A stretch of DNA of 64,000 nt from CAWGXG01 sp963826505 (GCA_963826505.1 CAWGXG010000007.1:868001-932000), one strand, 5' to 3'. Counted from the first letter of the stretch, positions 8,156 through 16,783 are shown. A program made the numbers and translations. The notes: generated by a model from the sequence alone, not told the origin.

Positions 8156-8748
8156 CCGGTTAACGTTCCTTTCGTGCTGGGCACGCCGCCCCGGCGCGGA
8201 TCGACCGTCACCGCCGCGCACAACGCGCGTCCCAAGGCTTTGAACAGCGCTTCAGCTTTGTGGTGATCGTCGCGCCCGTACAAGACGATCGCGTGCAGGT
8301 TCATCTTGGCATTGAACGCGATCGATTCCAGCACATGCGCGACGAGTGAAGTCGGCATCTGGCCCATGGACGGCGTGTCGAATTCCGCCTGGATCACGGC
8401 GTAAGGCCGCCCGCTGAGGTCCACCACCACGCGTGCCAGCGCCTCGTCCATCGGCACGTAAGCCGAACCCATGCGGGTGATGCCTTTGCGATCGCCCAAC
8501 GCTTCGTCCAGCGCGCGGCCCAGGCAGATCGCCACATCCTCGATGGTGTGATGCGCGTCGATGTGCAGGTCGCCGGTCGCGCTGATCGTCAGATCGAACA
8601 GGCCGTGATGGGCGACGTGATGCAGCATGTGATCGAAGAATCCGACCCCCGTGTCGATGTGGGCTGCGCCGCTCCCGTCCAGGTTCAGCGCGAGATCGAT
8701 CTGGGTTTCGTTCGTGGTGCGCATGATGTGCGCGGTACGTCCGGTCAT
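8152..8748 (-). CDS. hisB: Imidazoleglycerol-phosphate dehydratase
   Basis: Dehydrates imidazole glycerol phosphate to imidazole acetol phosphate at a di-manganese site. The 198-residue protein carries the two internally repeated metal motifs, GVGFFDHMLHHVAHHG with DAHHTIEDVAICLG, and later DDHHKAEALFKALGRAL. It is the monofunctional dehydratase without a phosphatase domain, so histidinol-phosphate phosphatase must be encoded elsewhere; no HAD- or PHP-type candidate lies in this operon. It starts 13 bases after the hisC stop. Confidence 0.97.
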   Translation of the reverse strand: MTGRTAHIMRTTNETQIDLALNLDGSGAAHIDTGVGFFDHMLHHVAHHGLFDLTISATGDLHIDAHHTIEDVAICLGRALDEALGDRKGITRMGSAYVPMDEALARVVVDLSGRPYAVIQAEFDTPSMGQMPTSLVAHVLESIAFNAKMNLHAIVLYGRDDHHKAEALFKALGRALCAAVTVDPRRGGVPSTKGTLTG

Positions 8749-8761
8749 GGTTCCTCCGTAT

Positions 8762-9871
8762 TCAGCACAGCGCGTGCAGCGCGTCCAACAGCTTGTCGAT
8801 CTGGTCCGGCGTCCCGGCGCTGATGCGCACGTGATCGCGCAGCCGGGGCTTATTGTAATAGCGGATCACGATACCGCGACGCGCCAGGGCATCGCGCAGC
8901 GCGGCGGCGGACATGCCTTCCACCCGGCACAGCACGAAGTTGGCGCGGCTGGGGTATGGCGAGAGAAATGGCACGTCGGCCAGGGCGTGTTCCAGGCGCT
9001 CGCGCTGCCCGATCAGTTTTTCGACATTTGCCCGCAGCTGCGACAGATCGGCCAGCGAAGCACGCGCTGCCGCGTCCGCCGCGACATTCAGATTGTAGGG
9101 CTGTTTGATCTTCCACAGGTGCGTGATGATCGCCTGCGGAAAAATGCCGTAACCCACGCGCAGACCCGCCAGCCCGGCCCATTTGCTGAAGGTGCGCAGC
9201 ACGATCAGGTTGGGGGTGTCCGGCACGCGCGCCGCCATACTCTCTGCCCCGCTAAACTCAAGATAGGCTTCGTCCAGCACTACGACCAGCGGCAGCGCCA
9301 GCAGCCGCTCGACCACCTCCGGCGCGATCAGGCTGCCGTCCGGATTATTGGGCGAGCACAGAAACAGCAGCTTGGCGTGTGTCTCGCGGGCGGCGCGCTC
9401 GATACCTTCGACGTCCAGCGAAAAATCGGCGCGGCGCTCGACGTTCACCACGCGGGCGAAGGCCAGCGGCGCGTCGAAACTGTACATGCTGAAAGTCGGC
9501 GGTGTGTTGATGATCGTGTCGCCCGGCTCAACGAACAACTGTAAGATCAGCGCGATCAGGTCGTCCGCACCGGCCCCGGCCAGCAGGTGATCGGCGCTCA
9601 CGCCCACATAATCCGCCAGCAGCGCACGCAGCACACTCGCTTCCGGGTCTGGGTAGATGTGCGCATAGGGCAGCGCCGCCAACGCAGCCCGCGCGCCCGC
9701 TGACGGGCCGTACGGATTCTCGTTGGCGTCGAGCTTGATCAACTGATCGACCGGAAAGCCCAGCCGTGTCGCGAAGACTTCCAACGACGCGGTCGGCGTG
9801 TAGGCTTCCATCGCGGCGATGTCGGCCCGGATGCGCACGGGATCACCGGCCCCGTTACTGGCGGGACTCAT
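8762..9871 (-). CDS. hisC: Histidinol-phosphate aminotransferase
   Basis: A PLP enzyme of 369 residues that transaminates imidazole acetol phosphate. The N-terminal LDANENPYGPS, the cofactor Asp in VVLDEAYLEFSG, the PLP lysine in LRTFSKWAGLAGLRVGYG and the C-terminal Arg-containing RISAGTPDQ are all present. The ATG at 9871 overlaps the hisD stop by four bases. As read, the frame runs straight through from hisD, but only because of an extra base near the end of hisD, so the two proteins are separate. Confidence 0.95.
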   Translation of the reverse strand: MSPASNGAGDPVRIRADIAAMEAYTPTASLEVFATRLGFPVDQLIKLDANENPYGPSAGARAALAALPYAHIYPDPEASVLRALLADYVGVSADHLLAGAGADDLIALILQLFVEPGDTIINTPPTFSMYSFDAPLAFARVVNVERRADFSLDVEGIERAARETHAKLLFLCSPNNPDGSLIAPEVVERLLALPLVVVLDEAYLEFSGAESMAARVPDTPNLIVLRTFSKWAGLAGLRVGYGIFPQAIITHLWKIKQPYNLNVAADAAARASLADLSQLRANVEKLIGQRERLEHALADVPFLSPYPSRANFVLCRVEGMSAAALRDALARRGIVIRYYNKPRLRDHVRISAGTPDQIDKLLDALHALC

Positions 9872-11218
9872 CGCGTGCTCCGTGCGATACGCGCTTCGGC
9901 GGCGGCGGCGTGCGCGGTCAGCGCTTCGGCGCGTGCCAGGATCGCGGCGGTTTTGCTCAGCTCGGCGGCTGCCTCCGGCGCTAAGCCCGATCAGGCTGGT
10001 GATCTTGACGAAGTCCAACACGTTGAGCGGCGAGGCAAAACGCGCGGTGCCACCGGTCGGCATGACGTGCGACGGCCCGGCCACGTAATCGCCCAGCACC
10101 TCGAACGAGCCTTCGCCCAAAAAGACGCCGCCCGCATTGCGAACCAGTCCCACCCAGTCCCAGGGACGCTCGACTAGCAGGCACAGGTGCTCGGCCGCGT
10201 ATTCGTTCGCGATCTCAAAAGCTTCGGCCATGTCGCGCACAATCACCGCGCCGCTGCGGTTGGGGATTGATTGGGCCATAATCTGTGCGCGGCTCAGAGT
10301 CGGGATGCAGCGCTCCACTTCTGCCGCGACCAGACCCGCCAGTCGGCGGCTGGGTGTCACCAGAATCGCGGAGGCCAGCACGTCGTGCTCCGCCTGTGCC
10401 AGCAGGTCCGCCGCCGCCAGGGCAGGATCGGCGCTGTCGTCGGCGATGACCATCGTCTCGGTGGGTCCCGGCAGGCCATCAATGCCCACGTCCCCGTAGA
10501 CCTGCTGCTTGGCGAGTGTCACGAACAGGTTGCCCGGCCCGACGATTTTCGCCACGCGCGGCACGCTCTGCGTGCCATAGGCCAGCGCGGCGATGGCTTG
10601 CGCGCCGCCCACCCGGATCACTTTGGTGATGCCGCACACCGCCGCCGCGGCCAGGATCACCGGCGGGACAGCCCCTGTGCCGCGACCGGGTGGCGTCATG
10701 ACCACGATCTCACGCACGCCAGCCACCTGGGCCGGGATGACGCTCATCAGCAGGGAGGAGGGCAAAGGCGCTGTTCCCCCGGCCACGTACACGCCCACCG
10801 AATCGACCGGGCGCACCAACTGGCCTAATGATCCCTCCACCTGGGCGTTCACCCAGCCGGTGACCGGTTGTTGGGCGTGAAACACGCGGATGCGGTCGGC
10901 CGCCACGCACAGCGCATCGGCCACTTCGGCGGGAATGGCGTTCAGCGCGGCGGTGATGTCCTCTTCGGGCACAGCCAGCGCCTCAAGCGTCGCGCCGTCG
11001 ATGCGCGCGTTCCAGTCCAGCAGGGCGGAATCGCCACGCTCGCGCACGCTGGCGATAATGCGACTCACCGCTTCGGCGGGCGACACCGGCTCGCCAAACA
11101 GCTTTTCCAGGCTGGCTAAGATCGAGTCCGGCACTTCAACGTCGCGCAGCGAACGCCGCTTGAGAATCGTCGCGCGGGCGTCGCTCAGGCTGTCGTAGAT
11201 GGGCAGCGACGGGGTCAT
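9868..11218 (-). CDS. hisD: Histidinol dehydrogenase, one apparent frameshift near its 3' end
   Basis: Zinc-dependent, NAD-linked oxidation of L-histidinol to L-histidine, the final two steps. Family motifs are VYVAGGTAPLPSSLLMS, RVGGAQAIAALAYGT, GPGNLFVTLAK, AQAEHDVLASAIL, NEYAAEHLCLL and HVMPTGGTARF. About 38 codons from the end (near 9975-9985) the frame slips: the expected tail PEAAAELSKTAAILARA continues in the next frame and ends at a TGA overlapping the hisC start. Removing one base restores a normal HisD of about 450 residues. The start at 11218 overlaps the hisG stop by four bases. An indel artefact is more likely than a real fusion. Confidence 0.93.
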
Positions 11219-12225
11219 CGGGCAAGTTCCTCGCTTTCGAGTGTGGCTAACAGGCGCTGGTAGCGTTCGGGTGTTTCTTCGAAAATGTAGGTCACCGGCG
11301 TCACCACGACGCCGCTGCCGTCGATGGCGCGGATCTGCCGGATGACTTCGTAGAGCTGGCGGGCGTGCACCACCAGGTTGATGGCCCACCACTGCCCGGT
11401 CCCCTGGCGCGTGACCATGGGGGAGATGGTCGGGCCTTGCAGCCCGCCGAGACCCGGTTGGCTGAAGACGCGCGCCGCGACGTCTTCCATCGACTGCCCG
11501 CGCATATTGGCGAAGATCATATACTGCCCGCTGGCGCGCAGGTGCGATTCGACGAATTCGAGCATCTGGCGCGTGGCGGCCAGCACGTCGGGTCGCGTGA
11601 GCAGCGCCGCCCGGTTGGCAATAAAAATCGCCTGCGATTCGACGATGGTGCCATCTTCGAGGGCGCGCAGGCGATTTTCGCGCAGCGTGGTGCCGGTGCT
11701 GGTAATGTCCGCGATAAAGTCGGCATAGCCCACGATCGGCGCGGATTCCAGCGCGCCATCGGCGCTGACCACGCGCACGCGGTCCGCACCAAGATCCGCC
11801 AAAAAGCGGGTGACACTGGCGGTGTACTTGGTCGCGACGCGCAGCTCGCGGTCCGCCGCTTTACGGGTGAGATCGGCGACGGTACGGACGTCGTCCCAGT
11901 CGTCGGGCACGGCCAGCGCCAGCTTGCATTCGCCATAGCCCAACGCTTCGTGCACGACGATCACCGCGCGCGGATCGGCCAGGGTAGTGTCGAACAACGT
12001 GTCGTAGCCGGTAATGCCCAGATCGACATCGCCCGCCGCAACGCTGAGCGGGATGTCGCGCGCGCGCTGGAACAGGATCATCACGTCCGGCAGCGCTGGG
12101 ATGGTGGCCGTGTACTGGCGTGGATTCGGTTTGTGGACGCGCAGCCCGCAGTCCGCCAGGAAATCGAGCGTTTCCTGTTCCATGCGGCCTTTGCTGGGCA
12201 GCGCGAGGCGTATTTGTTCTGGCAT
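11215..12225 (-). CDS. hisG: ATP phosphoribosyltransferase, long-form-like
   Basis: Committed step of the pathway: joins ATP and PRPP. The N-terminus IRLALPSKGRMEQETLDFL, the D-L-G-I-T-G-Y-D segment, and the PRPP loop SADGALESAPIVGYADFIADI are present. At 336 residues it has the extra C-terminal region found in long HisG, which usually gives feedback inhibition by histidine. It is the first structural gene, 43 bases downstream of the attenuator terminator, with TAAGGA as a ribosome site. Confidence 0.96.
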   Translation of the reverse strand: MPEQIRLALPSKGRMEQETLDFLADCGLRVHKPNPRQYTATIPALPDVMILFQRARDIPLSVAAGDVDLGITGYDTLFDTTLADPRAVIVVHEALGYGECKLALAVPDDWDDVRTVADLTRKAADRELRVATKYTASVTRFLADLGADRVRVVSADGALESAPIVGYADFIADITSTGTTLRENRLRALEDGTIVESQAIFIANRAALLTRPDVLAATRQMLEFVESHLRASGQYMIFANMRGQSMEDVAARVFSQPGLGGLQGPTISPMVTRQGTGQWWAINLVVHARQLYEVIRQIRAIDGSGVVVTPVTYIFEETPERYQRLLATLESEELAR

Positions 12226-12267
12226 GATCCTTAGCTCTCCAACCTGTGTCTAGTCCTGCGCGACAAC

Positions 12268-12297
12268 AAAAAACGCCTCCCGGTGTACCGAGAGGCG
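12268..12297 (-). terminator. Attenuator terminator of the his operon
   Basis: On the minus strand CGCCTCTCGG and CCGGGAGGCG pair as a 10-bp stem with one mismatch and a 4-base TACA loop, followed at once by six Ts. It lies 27 bases after the leader-peptide stop codon and 43 bases before hisG, as in classical amino-acid attenuators. Confidence 0.85.
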
Positions 12298-12323
12298 CTT
12301 GCTTACTAGGTGCGTGCTGGGGT

Positions 12324-12419
12324 TCAGGCACAGCGCGCGCAACGGCCATCGGACCGGCGGGTTTGGACGCGGGTCGCATGATGATGGTGCGCATGAGCGT
12401 GAACCTGAATCGTTTGCAT
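12324..12419 (-). CDS. hisL: his operon leader peptide
   Basis: A 31-codon ORF directly in front of the attenuator terminator. Its centre reads VHAHAHHHHATRV, with six histidine codons in an eight-codon stretch (codons 7-14, CAC and CAT). In known his attenuators, ribosome stalling at such codons when charged tRNA-His is scarce prevents terminator formation. The ATG is seven bases downstream of a perfectly spaced -10 element, so the transcript probably starts at or within a base of the A of ATG; no Shine-Dalgarno sequence can be present. The leader role is strongly supported by composition and position. I did not resolve the competing antiterminator fold. Confidence 0.9.
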   Translation of the reverse strand: MQTIQVHAHAHHHHATRVQTRRSDGRCARCA

Positions 12420-12426
12420 AGGGAAA

Positions 12427-12455
12427 AGTATAGCGGCGCGGGCGGGGCTTGTCAA
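12427..12455 (-). promoter_or_regulatory. Sigma70-type promoter of the his operon
   Basis: On the minus strand TTGACA (12455-12450), a 17-bp spacer and TATACT (12432-12427) form a near-consensus promoter. The predicted start site falls at about 12419, the first base of the leader-peptide ATG. Confidence 0.85.
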
Positions 12456-12550
12456 TTTTCTGGGCATTTTTGTCGTTTTTGCCGGAAATACACTCTGTGG
12501 TCCCGCTTGTTCAGTCCCGCAACCGCGATTCGCCCGCCGCCAACCCTCAC

Positions 12551-12578
12551 TTGACATGCTTCGTCGCGGGGTTATCAT
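12551..12578 (+). promoter_or_regulatory. Promoter for the FabG-like gene
   Basis: TTGACA at 12551-12556, a 16-bp spacer and TATCAT at 12573-12578. It is divergent from the his promoter, with about 95 bp between the two -35 boxes. The predicted start near 12585 leaves a 5' leader of about 75 bases before the ATG at 12661. Confidence 0.65.
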
Positions 12579-12660
12579 TGTCCTGGTTGGGGATTCCCCC
12601 CAGCACACACCGAAATCAGCGAGCGCAGCAACCTAACAGGGATTTCAGGAGAAGAGGCAT

Positions 12661-13407
12661 ATGTCGGATTTGAGCGGCCAAATTGCGATTGTGACCGGCA
12701 GCGGGCAGGGGATTGGATACCGCATCGCGCTCGATCTTGCCAGGCTGGGGGCGACAGTAGTCACCAACGACGTGACCGGCTGCTGCGCCGATGATACGCT
12801 GACAGAAATTCGCGAGGCCGGTGGTGATGGTTTGGCCATTACCGCCGACGTCAGCGATGCCGCGCAGGTCGAGGCGATGATCAAGCAAGTGCTCGACACA
12901 TACGGCCAGATCGATATTCTGGTCAACAACGCGGGCACGACACGCGATAATCTGATCATGCGCATGTCCGAAGACGAGTGGGACCTGATCCAGCGCGTCA
13001 ACCTCAAGAGCGCGTGGCTGTGTTCGCGCGCGGTGACGCGCCCGATGATGCGCCGCCGCTATGGGCGCATCGTGAATATGTCCAGCGCCAGCGGGTTGAT
13101 GGGCCAGGCGGGCCAGACCAATTACAGCGCCAGCAAGGCTGGCATGGTCGGCTTGACGAAGGCGCTAGCCCGCGAAGTGGCCTCACGCGGGATCACCGTG
13201 AATGCAGTCGCGCCGGGCTTCATCAAGACGGCGCTGACCGACAAGATGCCGCAGGATATTCTCGAACAACTGCTAAACCTGATCCCGGTAGGCCGGACCG
13301 GCCTCGTCGAGGACATTTCGCACGCCGTAATGTTCCTGGTCGCGCCCGAATCGAGCTACATTACCGGGCAGGTGTTGTCAGTCGATGGCGGGCTGGTGAT
13401 GAGCTAG
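12661..13407 (+). CDS. 3-oxoacyl-[ACP] reductase-like short-chain dehydrogenase (FabG family)
   Basis: A classical 248-residue SDR. It has the Rossmann motif TGSGQGIG near the N-terminus, the NNAG strand motif, and the catalytic Ser-Tyr-Lys set in MSSASGLMGQAGQTNYSASKAG. The ending ITGQVLSVDGGLVMS is typical of FabG-like enzymes that reduce 3-oxoacyl thioesters with NADPH. It has its own promoter and a good ribosome site (CAGGAG). No acyl-carrier or fab genes are adjacent, so a housekeeping fatty-acid role is not certain. A second, similar SDR lies at 52072. Confidence 0.88.
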   Translation: MSDLSGQIAIVTGSGQGIGYRIALDLARLGATVVTNDVTGCCADDTLTEIREAGGDGLAITADVSDAAQVEAMIKQVLDTYGQIDILVNNAGTTRDNLIMRMSEDEWDLIQRVNLKSAWLCSRAVTRPMMRRRYGRIVNMSSASGLMGQAGQTNYSASKAGMVGLTKALAREVASRGITVNAVAPGFIKTALTDKMPQDILEQLLNLIPVGRTGLVEDISHAVMFLVAPESSYITGQVLSVDGGLVMS

Positions 13408-13487
13408 GCGGATTATTCGAAATGCTGGATTAGCTCCTCCCTTCCACCCTATGGGCGGCGCGGCTAAGAGGGACTTTCAAACTTTCT

Positions 13488-13530
13488 CCCTTCCTCCATT
13501 GTGTGGGGGAAGGGCCGGGGATAGAGGTTT
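13488..13530. repeat. Intergenic repeat with AGGGCCGGGGAT core (copy 1)
   Basis: This segment reads as a TCCC-rich arm, a short spacer, then GGGGGAAGGGCCGGGGATAG. The core AGGGCCGGGGAT recurs at 63547-63558 in another intergenic region with a similar C-rich left arm. It resembles a short dispersed palindromic repeat common in many bacterial genomes. Confidence 0.45.
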
Positions 13531-13575
13531 TTTGAGCGCGTTCCTGTTCGCGGCCTCCAAGTGGGGGGCCGAACG

Positions 13576-13584
13576 TGGTATAAT
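13576..13584 (+). promoter_or_regulatory. Extended -10 promoter for asp23-nusB-tatC
   Basis: TGGTATAAT is a perfect extended -10 element (TGnTATAAT). There is no convincing -35 box at the right distance, as is common for extended -10 promoters. It lies about 74 bases ahead of the asp23-family start. Confidence 0.65.
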
Positions 13585-13657
13585 ACATCACTGTGGACAA
13601 GTGCGGTGATGTCTATCTCCATCAGGTGAGGGGAAAGATCGGTTTTTCGGGAGCGTT

Positions 13658-14026
13658 ATGGTAACACCTCGACATCCTAACGACACGGTGACGATTGCCC
13701 CCGGCGTGCTGCTGACGATTATGCGGCTGGCGGCCCTGGATGTGGCGGGTGTGGCGCGTATGGGCAGCGTCCCGAGCAGTACCGATCGCTTCCTCCGGCG
13801 TGTTGAGTCGTCCAACGGCGTTCAATTGTCCATCGAGGACGGGGTTGTCACAGCTCATTTGTATGTCGTAGCAGAGGCCACCGCCGATTTGCGCGAAATG
13901 AGCGTCCACATTCAAAAGTCAGTGGCGCGCTCGATTCGCGAGCTTTTGGGTATGAAAGTCGAAACCGTGAATGTTCACGTCGAGGATGTGGTTTTCTCGA
14001 CTTTGCCTGCCGCCGAACAAACGTAG
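13658..14026 (+). CDS. Asp23/Gls24 family envelope stress response protein
   Basis: A 122-residue Asp23 (DUF322) protein. Diagnostic segments are TVTIAPGVLLTIMRLAALDVAGV near the start and the C-terminal half IQKSVARSIRELLGMKVETVNVHVEDVVF. Family members form membrane-associated complexes and respond to envelope stress in Firmicutes; the role here is inferred. It lies directly upstream of nusB (6-bp gap), a pairing seen widely in Gram-positive lineages, and shares its promoter. Confidence 0.9.
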   Translation: MVTPRHPNDTVTIAPGVLLTIMRLAALDVAGVARMGSVPSSTDRFLRRVESSNGVQLSIEDGVVTAHLYVVAEATADLREMSVHIQKSVARSIRELLGMKVETVNVHVEDVVFSTLPAAEQT

Positions 14027-14032
14027 CTATCT

Positions 14033-14473
14033 ATGATCACTATTGATTACCGGCGTCAGGCTCGTGGCCTGACCCTCCAGGCGCTCTACGAAATCGATTG
14101 TACGGATCATCCCCCTGCCGATGTGTTGCGCCAACGGCTTGAGTCCGATTCGTTTCTGACCGAAACACGACTCTTGACGACGCGCCTGGTGCAAGGGGTG
14201 TTGAGCTATCAGGACCGGCTGGACGTGTTGATTCACCGCTACGCGCCCGAATGGCCGCTGGACCAGATCGCCGTCGTGGATCGCAATATTTTGCGGATCG
14301 CGATCTATGAGCTGGCTGTGGAAGACTCGATTCCAGTCAAGGTCGCCATCAACGAGGCGATCGAGCTGGCTAAAACGTTTGGTACCGAGAGCACGCCGCG
14401 CTTCATTAACGGCGTGTTGGGGACGTTGGCCGCCCGCGAAAACGATCTGCGCGAGGCTTTCGCCAAACCCTGA
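14033..14473 (+). CDS. nusB: Transcription antitermination factor NusB
   Basis: A 146-residue all-helical protein that binds boxA RNA with NusE (S10) in rRNA antitermination complexes. The start YRRQARGLTLQALYEID, the central DRLDVLIHRYAPEWPLDQIAVVDRNILRIAIYEL split across helices, and the end FGTESTPRFINGVLGTLA match NusB along its whole length. It is the second gene of the asp23-nusB unit. Confidence 0.96.
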   Translation: MITIDYRRQARGLTLQALYEIDCTDHPPADVLRQRLESDSFLTETRLLTTRLVQGVLSYQDRLDVLIHRYAPEWPLDQIAVVDRNILRIAIYELAVEDSIPVKVAINEAIELAKTFGTESTPRFINGVLGTLAARENDLREAFAKP

Positions 14474-14547
14474 GCCTCGCGGCTCTCGGTGAGTTCAGGT
14501 AAATCTTATCGTCCGGGTTAAGTCTCCCGCGTTCATTGCTCCAGGCC

Positions 14548-15339
14548 ATGTCAAAACTTCCAGCTTCTCAATCCAACACCCCTCAACCCCAATCCTATAA
14601 GGCATGGACTGCCCTGGCAGGCGATGCGGACGAAACGCCGCTCTCGCTGCTGGATCATCTCAACGAGCTGCGCATCCGATTATTTCGCGCCCTGATCGCC
14701 TTGGTGGTGGGCGTGATGTTGTCGGTAGTGTTTACCGATCAACTGCTCAAATACCTGATCCGACCGTATGGCACCGAGCTGCAAGTGTTGGGTCCAACCG
14801 AGAGCGTCGTCATTTATTTCCGCGTGGCGCTGCTGTCCGGGGCGATCTTCGCTATGCCCTATGTGACGTTCCAACTTTTCATGTTCATTGCGCCGGGTCT
14901 GACCCGCAAAGAAAAGCGTTGGATTTATATGGCACTACCCGCCACGACCGGGCTGTTTTTGCTGGGCGTGGCTTTCGCATGGTTTGTCATGGTTCCCGCG
15001 GCGCTGGGCTTTTTGCAGGATTTTGAAAGCCAGGTGTTTCGCGCCGAATGGACCGCAGAACGTTACATCGCTTTTTTGACTTCCCTCCTCTTTTGGATCG
15101 GCGTAGCCTTTGAGCTGCCGGTGGTGGTCTTTGTGTTAGCTCGGCTAGGCATTGTAGGCCCCACGCCGCTGCTGCGTAACTGGCGATTGGCCGTTGTGCT
15201 GATCACCATCGTCGCGGCTCTGATCACACCGACCGTCGATCCCTTCAATATGTTGTTAGTCGTCGCTCCGCTGCTGGTGCTCTACCTGATCAGTATCGGG
15301 CTGGCGGCGATAGCATATCCCCGCGCGCTGCGTAAATAG
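14548..15339 (+). CDS. tatC: Sec-independent protein translocase TatC
   Basis: Polytopic receptor of the twin-arginine pathway that recognises folded substrates with RR signal peptides. It shows the conserved N-terminal LLDHLNELRIRLFRALIAL with the functional Glu, six hydrophobic helices, the loop segment AGLTRKEKRWIY-like RKEKRW before helix 3, and FELPVVVFVLARLGI. I start at ATG 14548 (263 residues); a TTG four codons earlier is also possible. No tatA or tatB lies in the window, so partners must be elsewhere. It follows nusB by 74 bp. Confidence 0.95.
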   Translation: MSKLPASQSNTPQPQSYKAWTALAGDADETPLSLLDHLNELRIRLFRALIALVVGVMLSVVFTDQLLKYLIRPYGTELQVLGPTESVVIYFRVALLSGAIFAMPYVTFQLFMFIAPGLTRKEKRWIYMALPATTGLFLLGVAFAWFVMVPAALGFLQDFESQVFRAEWTAERYIAFLTSLLFWIGVAFELPVVVFVLARLGIVGPTPLLRNWRLAVVLITIVAALITPTVDPFNMLLVVAPLLVLYLISIGLAAIAYPRALRK

Positions 15340-15394
15340 ACGATGCGCTGGTGTCACCGTCCGCCCGTGGGAGCACGACAAGCAGGAGTCATGC

Positions 15395-16723
15395 ATGTCT
15401 CAGAAAGCTCGTGTTTTGATCATGGGAGCCGCCGGGCGCGACTTCCACAACTTCAATATGTTTTTTCGCGACAATGAGGACTTCGATGTGGTCGCTTTCA
15501 CTGCGACCCAAATACCGGACATCGAGGGCCGTACCTACCCGCCAGAGTTGGCGGGCAAGCTCTACCCGCAAGGCATCCCGATCTACGACGAAGCCGACCT
15601 GAACGACCTGATCCGCCGCTATGCTGTGGATGAGGTCGTCTTCGCCTATTCCGATGTGGCGCACACGGCCGTCATGCACAAGGCCAGCCAGGTCCTGGCC
15701 GCCGGAGCCGATTACCGCTTCATCGGACCCAAGCGCAGTATGCTGGCCAGCACCAAGCCCGTGGTGGGCGTGGGAGCGGTGCGTACCGGCTGTGGTAAGA
15801 GCCAGACCACGCGCACGGTCAGCCGCGCGCTGCGCGACCTGGGCTACAAAGTCGCGGCGGTGCGGCACCCCATGCCGTATGGCGATCTGGCCGCGCAGGC
15901 GGTCCAGCGCTTTGCGACGCTGGACGACCTGGATAAATACGACGTGACGATCGAAGAACGCGAAGAATACGAGCCGCATATCATGAACGGCGTGGTCGTT
16001 TTCGCGGGGGTGGATTACGAGCGCATTCTGCGCGCCGCCGAACAGGAAGCCGACATCGTGCTGTGGGACGGCGGCAACAACGATCTGCCCTTCTTCAAGC
16101 CGGACCTGTATTTCGTGATCGTTGACCCGCTGCGGCCCGGCCACGAGCAGAGCTATCACCCAGGCGAAGCCAACCTGCGTATGGCCGATGTGGTGGTGAT
16201 CAACAAGATCGATTCCGCCGCGCCGGACGGGTTGCAGCAGGTGCGTGAGAGCATCGCCAGGCTGAACCCCGGCGCGCGTGTGATCGACGCGGCCTCACCG
16301 ATCTTCGTGGACGATCCCGACGCGATTCGCGGTAAGCGGGTGCTGGTTGTAGAAGACGGCCCCACGCTGACCCACGGCGAAATGACCTACGGCGCGGGAG
16401 TTGTGGCGGCGCGGCGCTTCGGCGCAGCGGAGCTGGTCGATCCGCGACCCTACGCGGTGCGCAGCATCGCGGACACCTTCCGTAAATATCCCAACACCGG
16501 CACCCTGCTGCCCGCGATGGGCTACGGCGACGCCCAGTGCCGCGACCTGGAAGAAACCATCCGCCGCACGCCGTGCGATCTGGTGATCATCGCCACGCCG
16601 ATCGACCTGGGGCGCGTGATTACCATTGACAAGCCTGCCCAGCGCGTGCGCTACGAGCTGCAAGAGCTCGGCCAACCCACCGTTTACGACGTGTTGAGCG
16701 CGCATTTCGGCGTGAAAGCGTAA
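15395..16723 (+). CDS. COG2403-type GTPase, cyclic 2,3-diphosphoglycerate synthetase-like
   Basis: A 442-residue protein with an N-terminal Rossmann-like region (RVLIMGAAGRDFHNFN), a P-loop GVGAVRTGCGKSQTT near residue 130, and the GTPase specificity motif VVINKID followed later by DPDAIRGKRVLVVEDGPT. This matches the COG2403 'predicted GTPase' family, whose archaeal members include cyclic 2,3-diphosphoglycerate synthetase. Whether bacterial members make that osmolyte is unproven. Monocistronic, closed by a strong terminator. Confidence 0.82.
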   Translation: MSQKARVLIMGAAGRDFHNFNMFFRDNEDFDVVAFTATQIPDIEGRTYPPELAGKLYPQGIPIYDEADLNDLIRRYAVDEVVFAYSDVAHTAVMHKASQVLAAGADYRFIGPKRSMLASTKPVVGVGAVRTGCGKSQTTRTVSRALRDLGYKVAAVRHPMPYGDLAAQAVQRFATLDDLDKYDVTIEEREEYEPHIMNGVVVFAGVDYERILRAAEQEADIVLWDGGNNDLPFFKPDLYFVIVDPLRPGHEQSYHPGEANLRMADVVVINKIDSAAPDGLQQVRESIARLNPGARVIDAASPIFVDDPDAIRGKRVLVVEDGPTLTHGEMTYGAGVVAARRFGAAELVDPRPYAVRSIADTFRKYPNTGTLLPAMGYGDAQCRDLEETIRRTPCDLVIIATPIDLGRVITIDKPAQRVRYELQELGQPTVYDVLSAHFGVKA

Positions 16724-16733
16724 GATCGCAGGC

Positions 16734-16767
16734 AGAAGCGCGTCAGAACCCTGGCGCGCTTCTTTTT
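16734..16767 (+). terminator. Intrinsic terminator after the COG2403 gene
   Basis: A perfect 9-bp stem AGAAGCGCG/CGCGCTTCT (16734-16742 and 16755-16763, 12-base loop) followed by a run of Ts, 10 bases after the stop codon. Confidence 0.85.
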
Positions 16768-16783
16768 CGATAAGGCGGACCCT

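Noticed and set aside
8762..11392. A single 876-residue ORF that looks like a HisD-HisC fusion
   Set aside because: The HisD tail is in another frame after one extra base near 9980 and ends in an ATGA overlap with hisC. The first 58 codons also extend into hisG in the wrong phase.
12246..12554. A plus-strand ORF of 102 codons across the his leader
   Set aside because: It is the complement of the leader peptide, terminator and promoter; composition is not protein-like.
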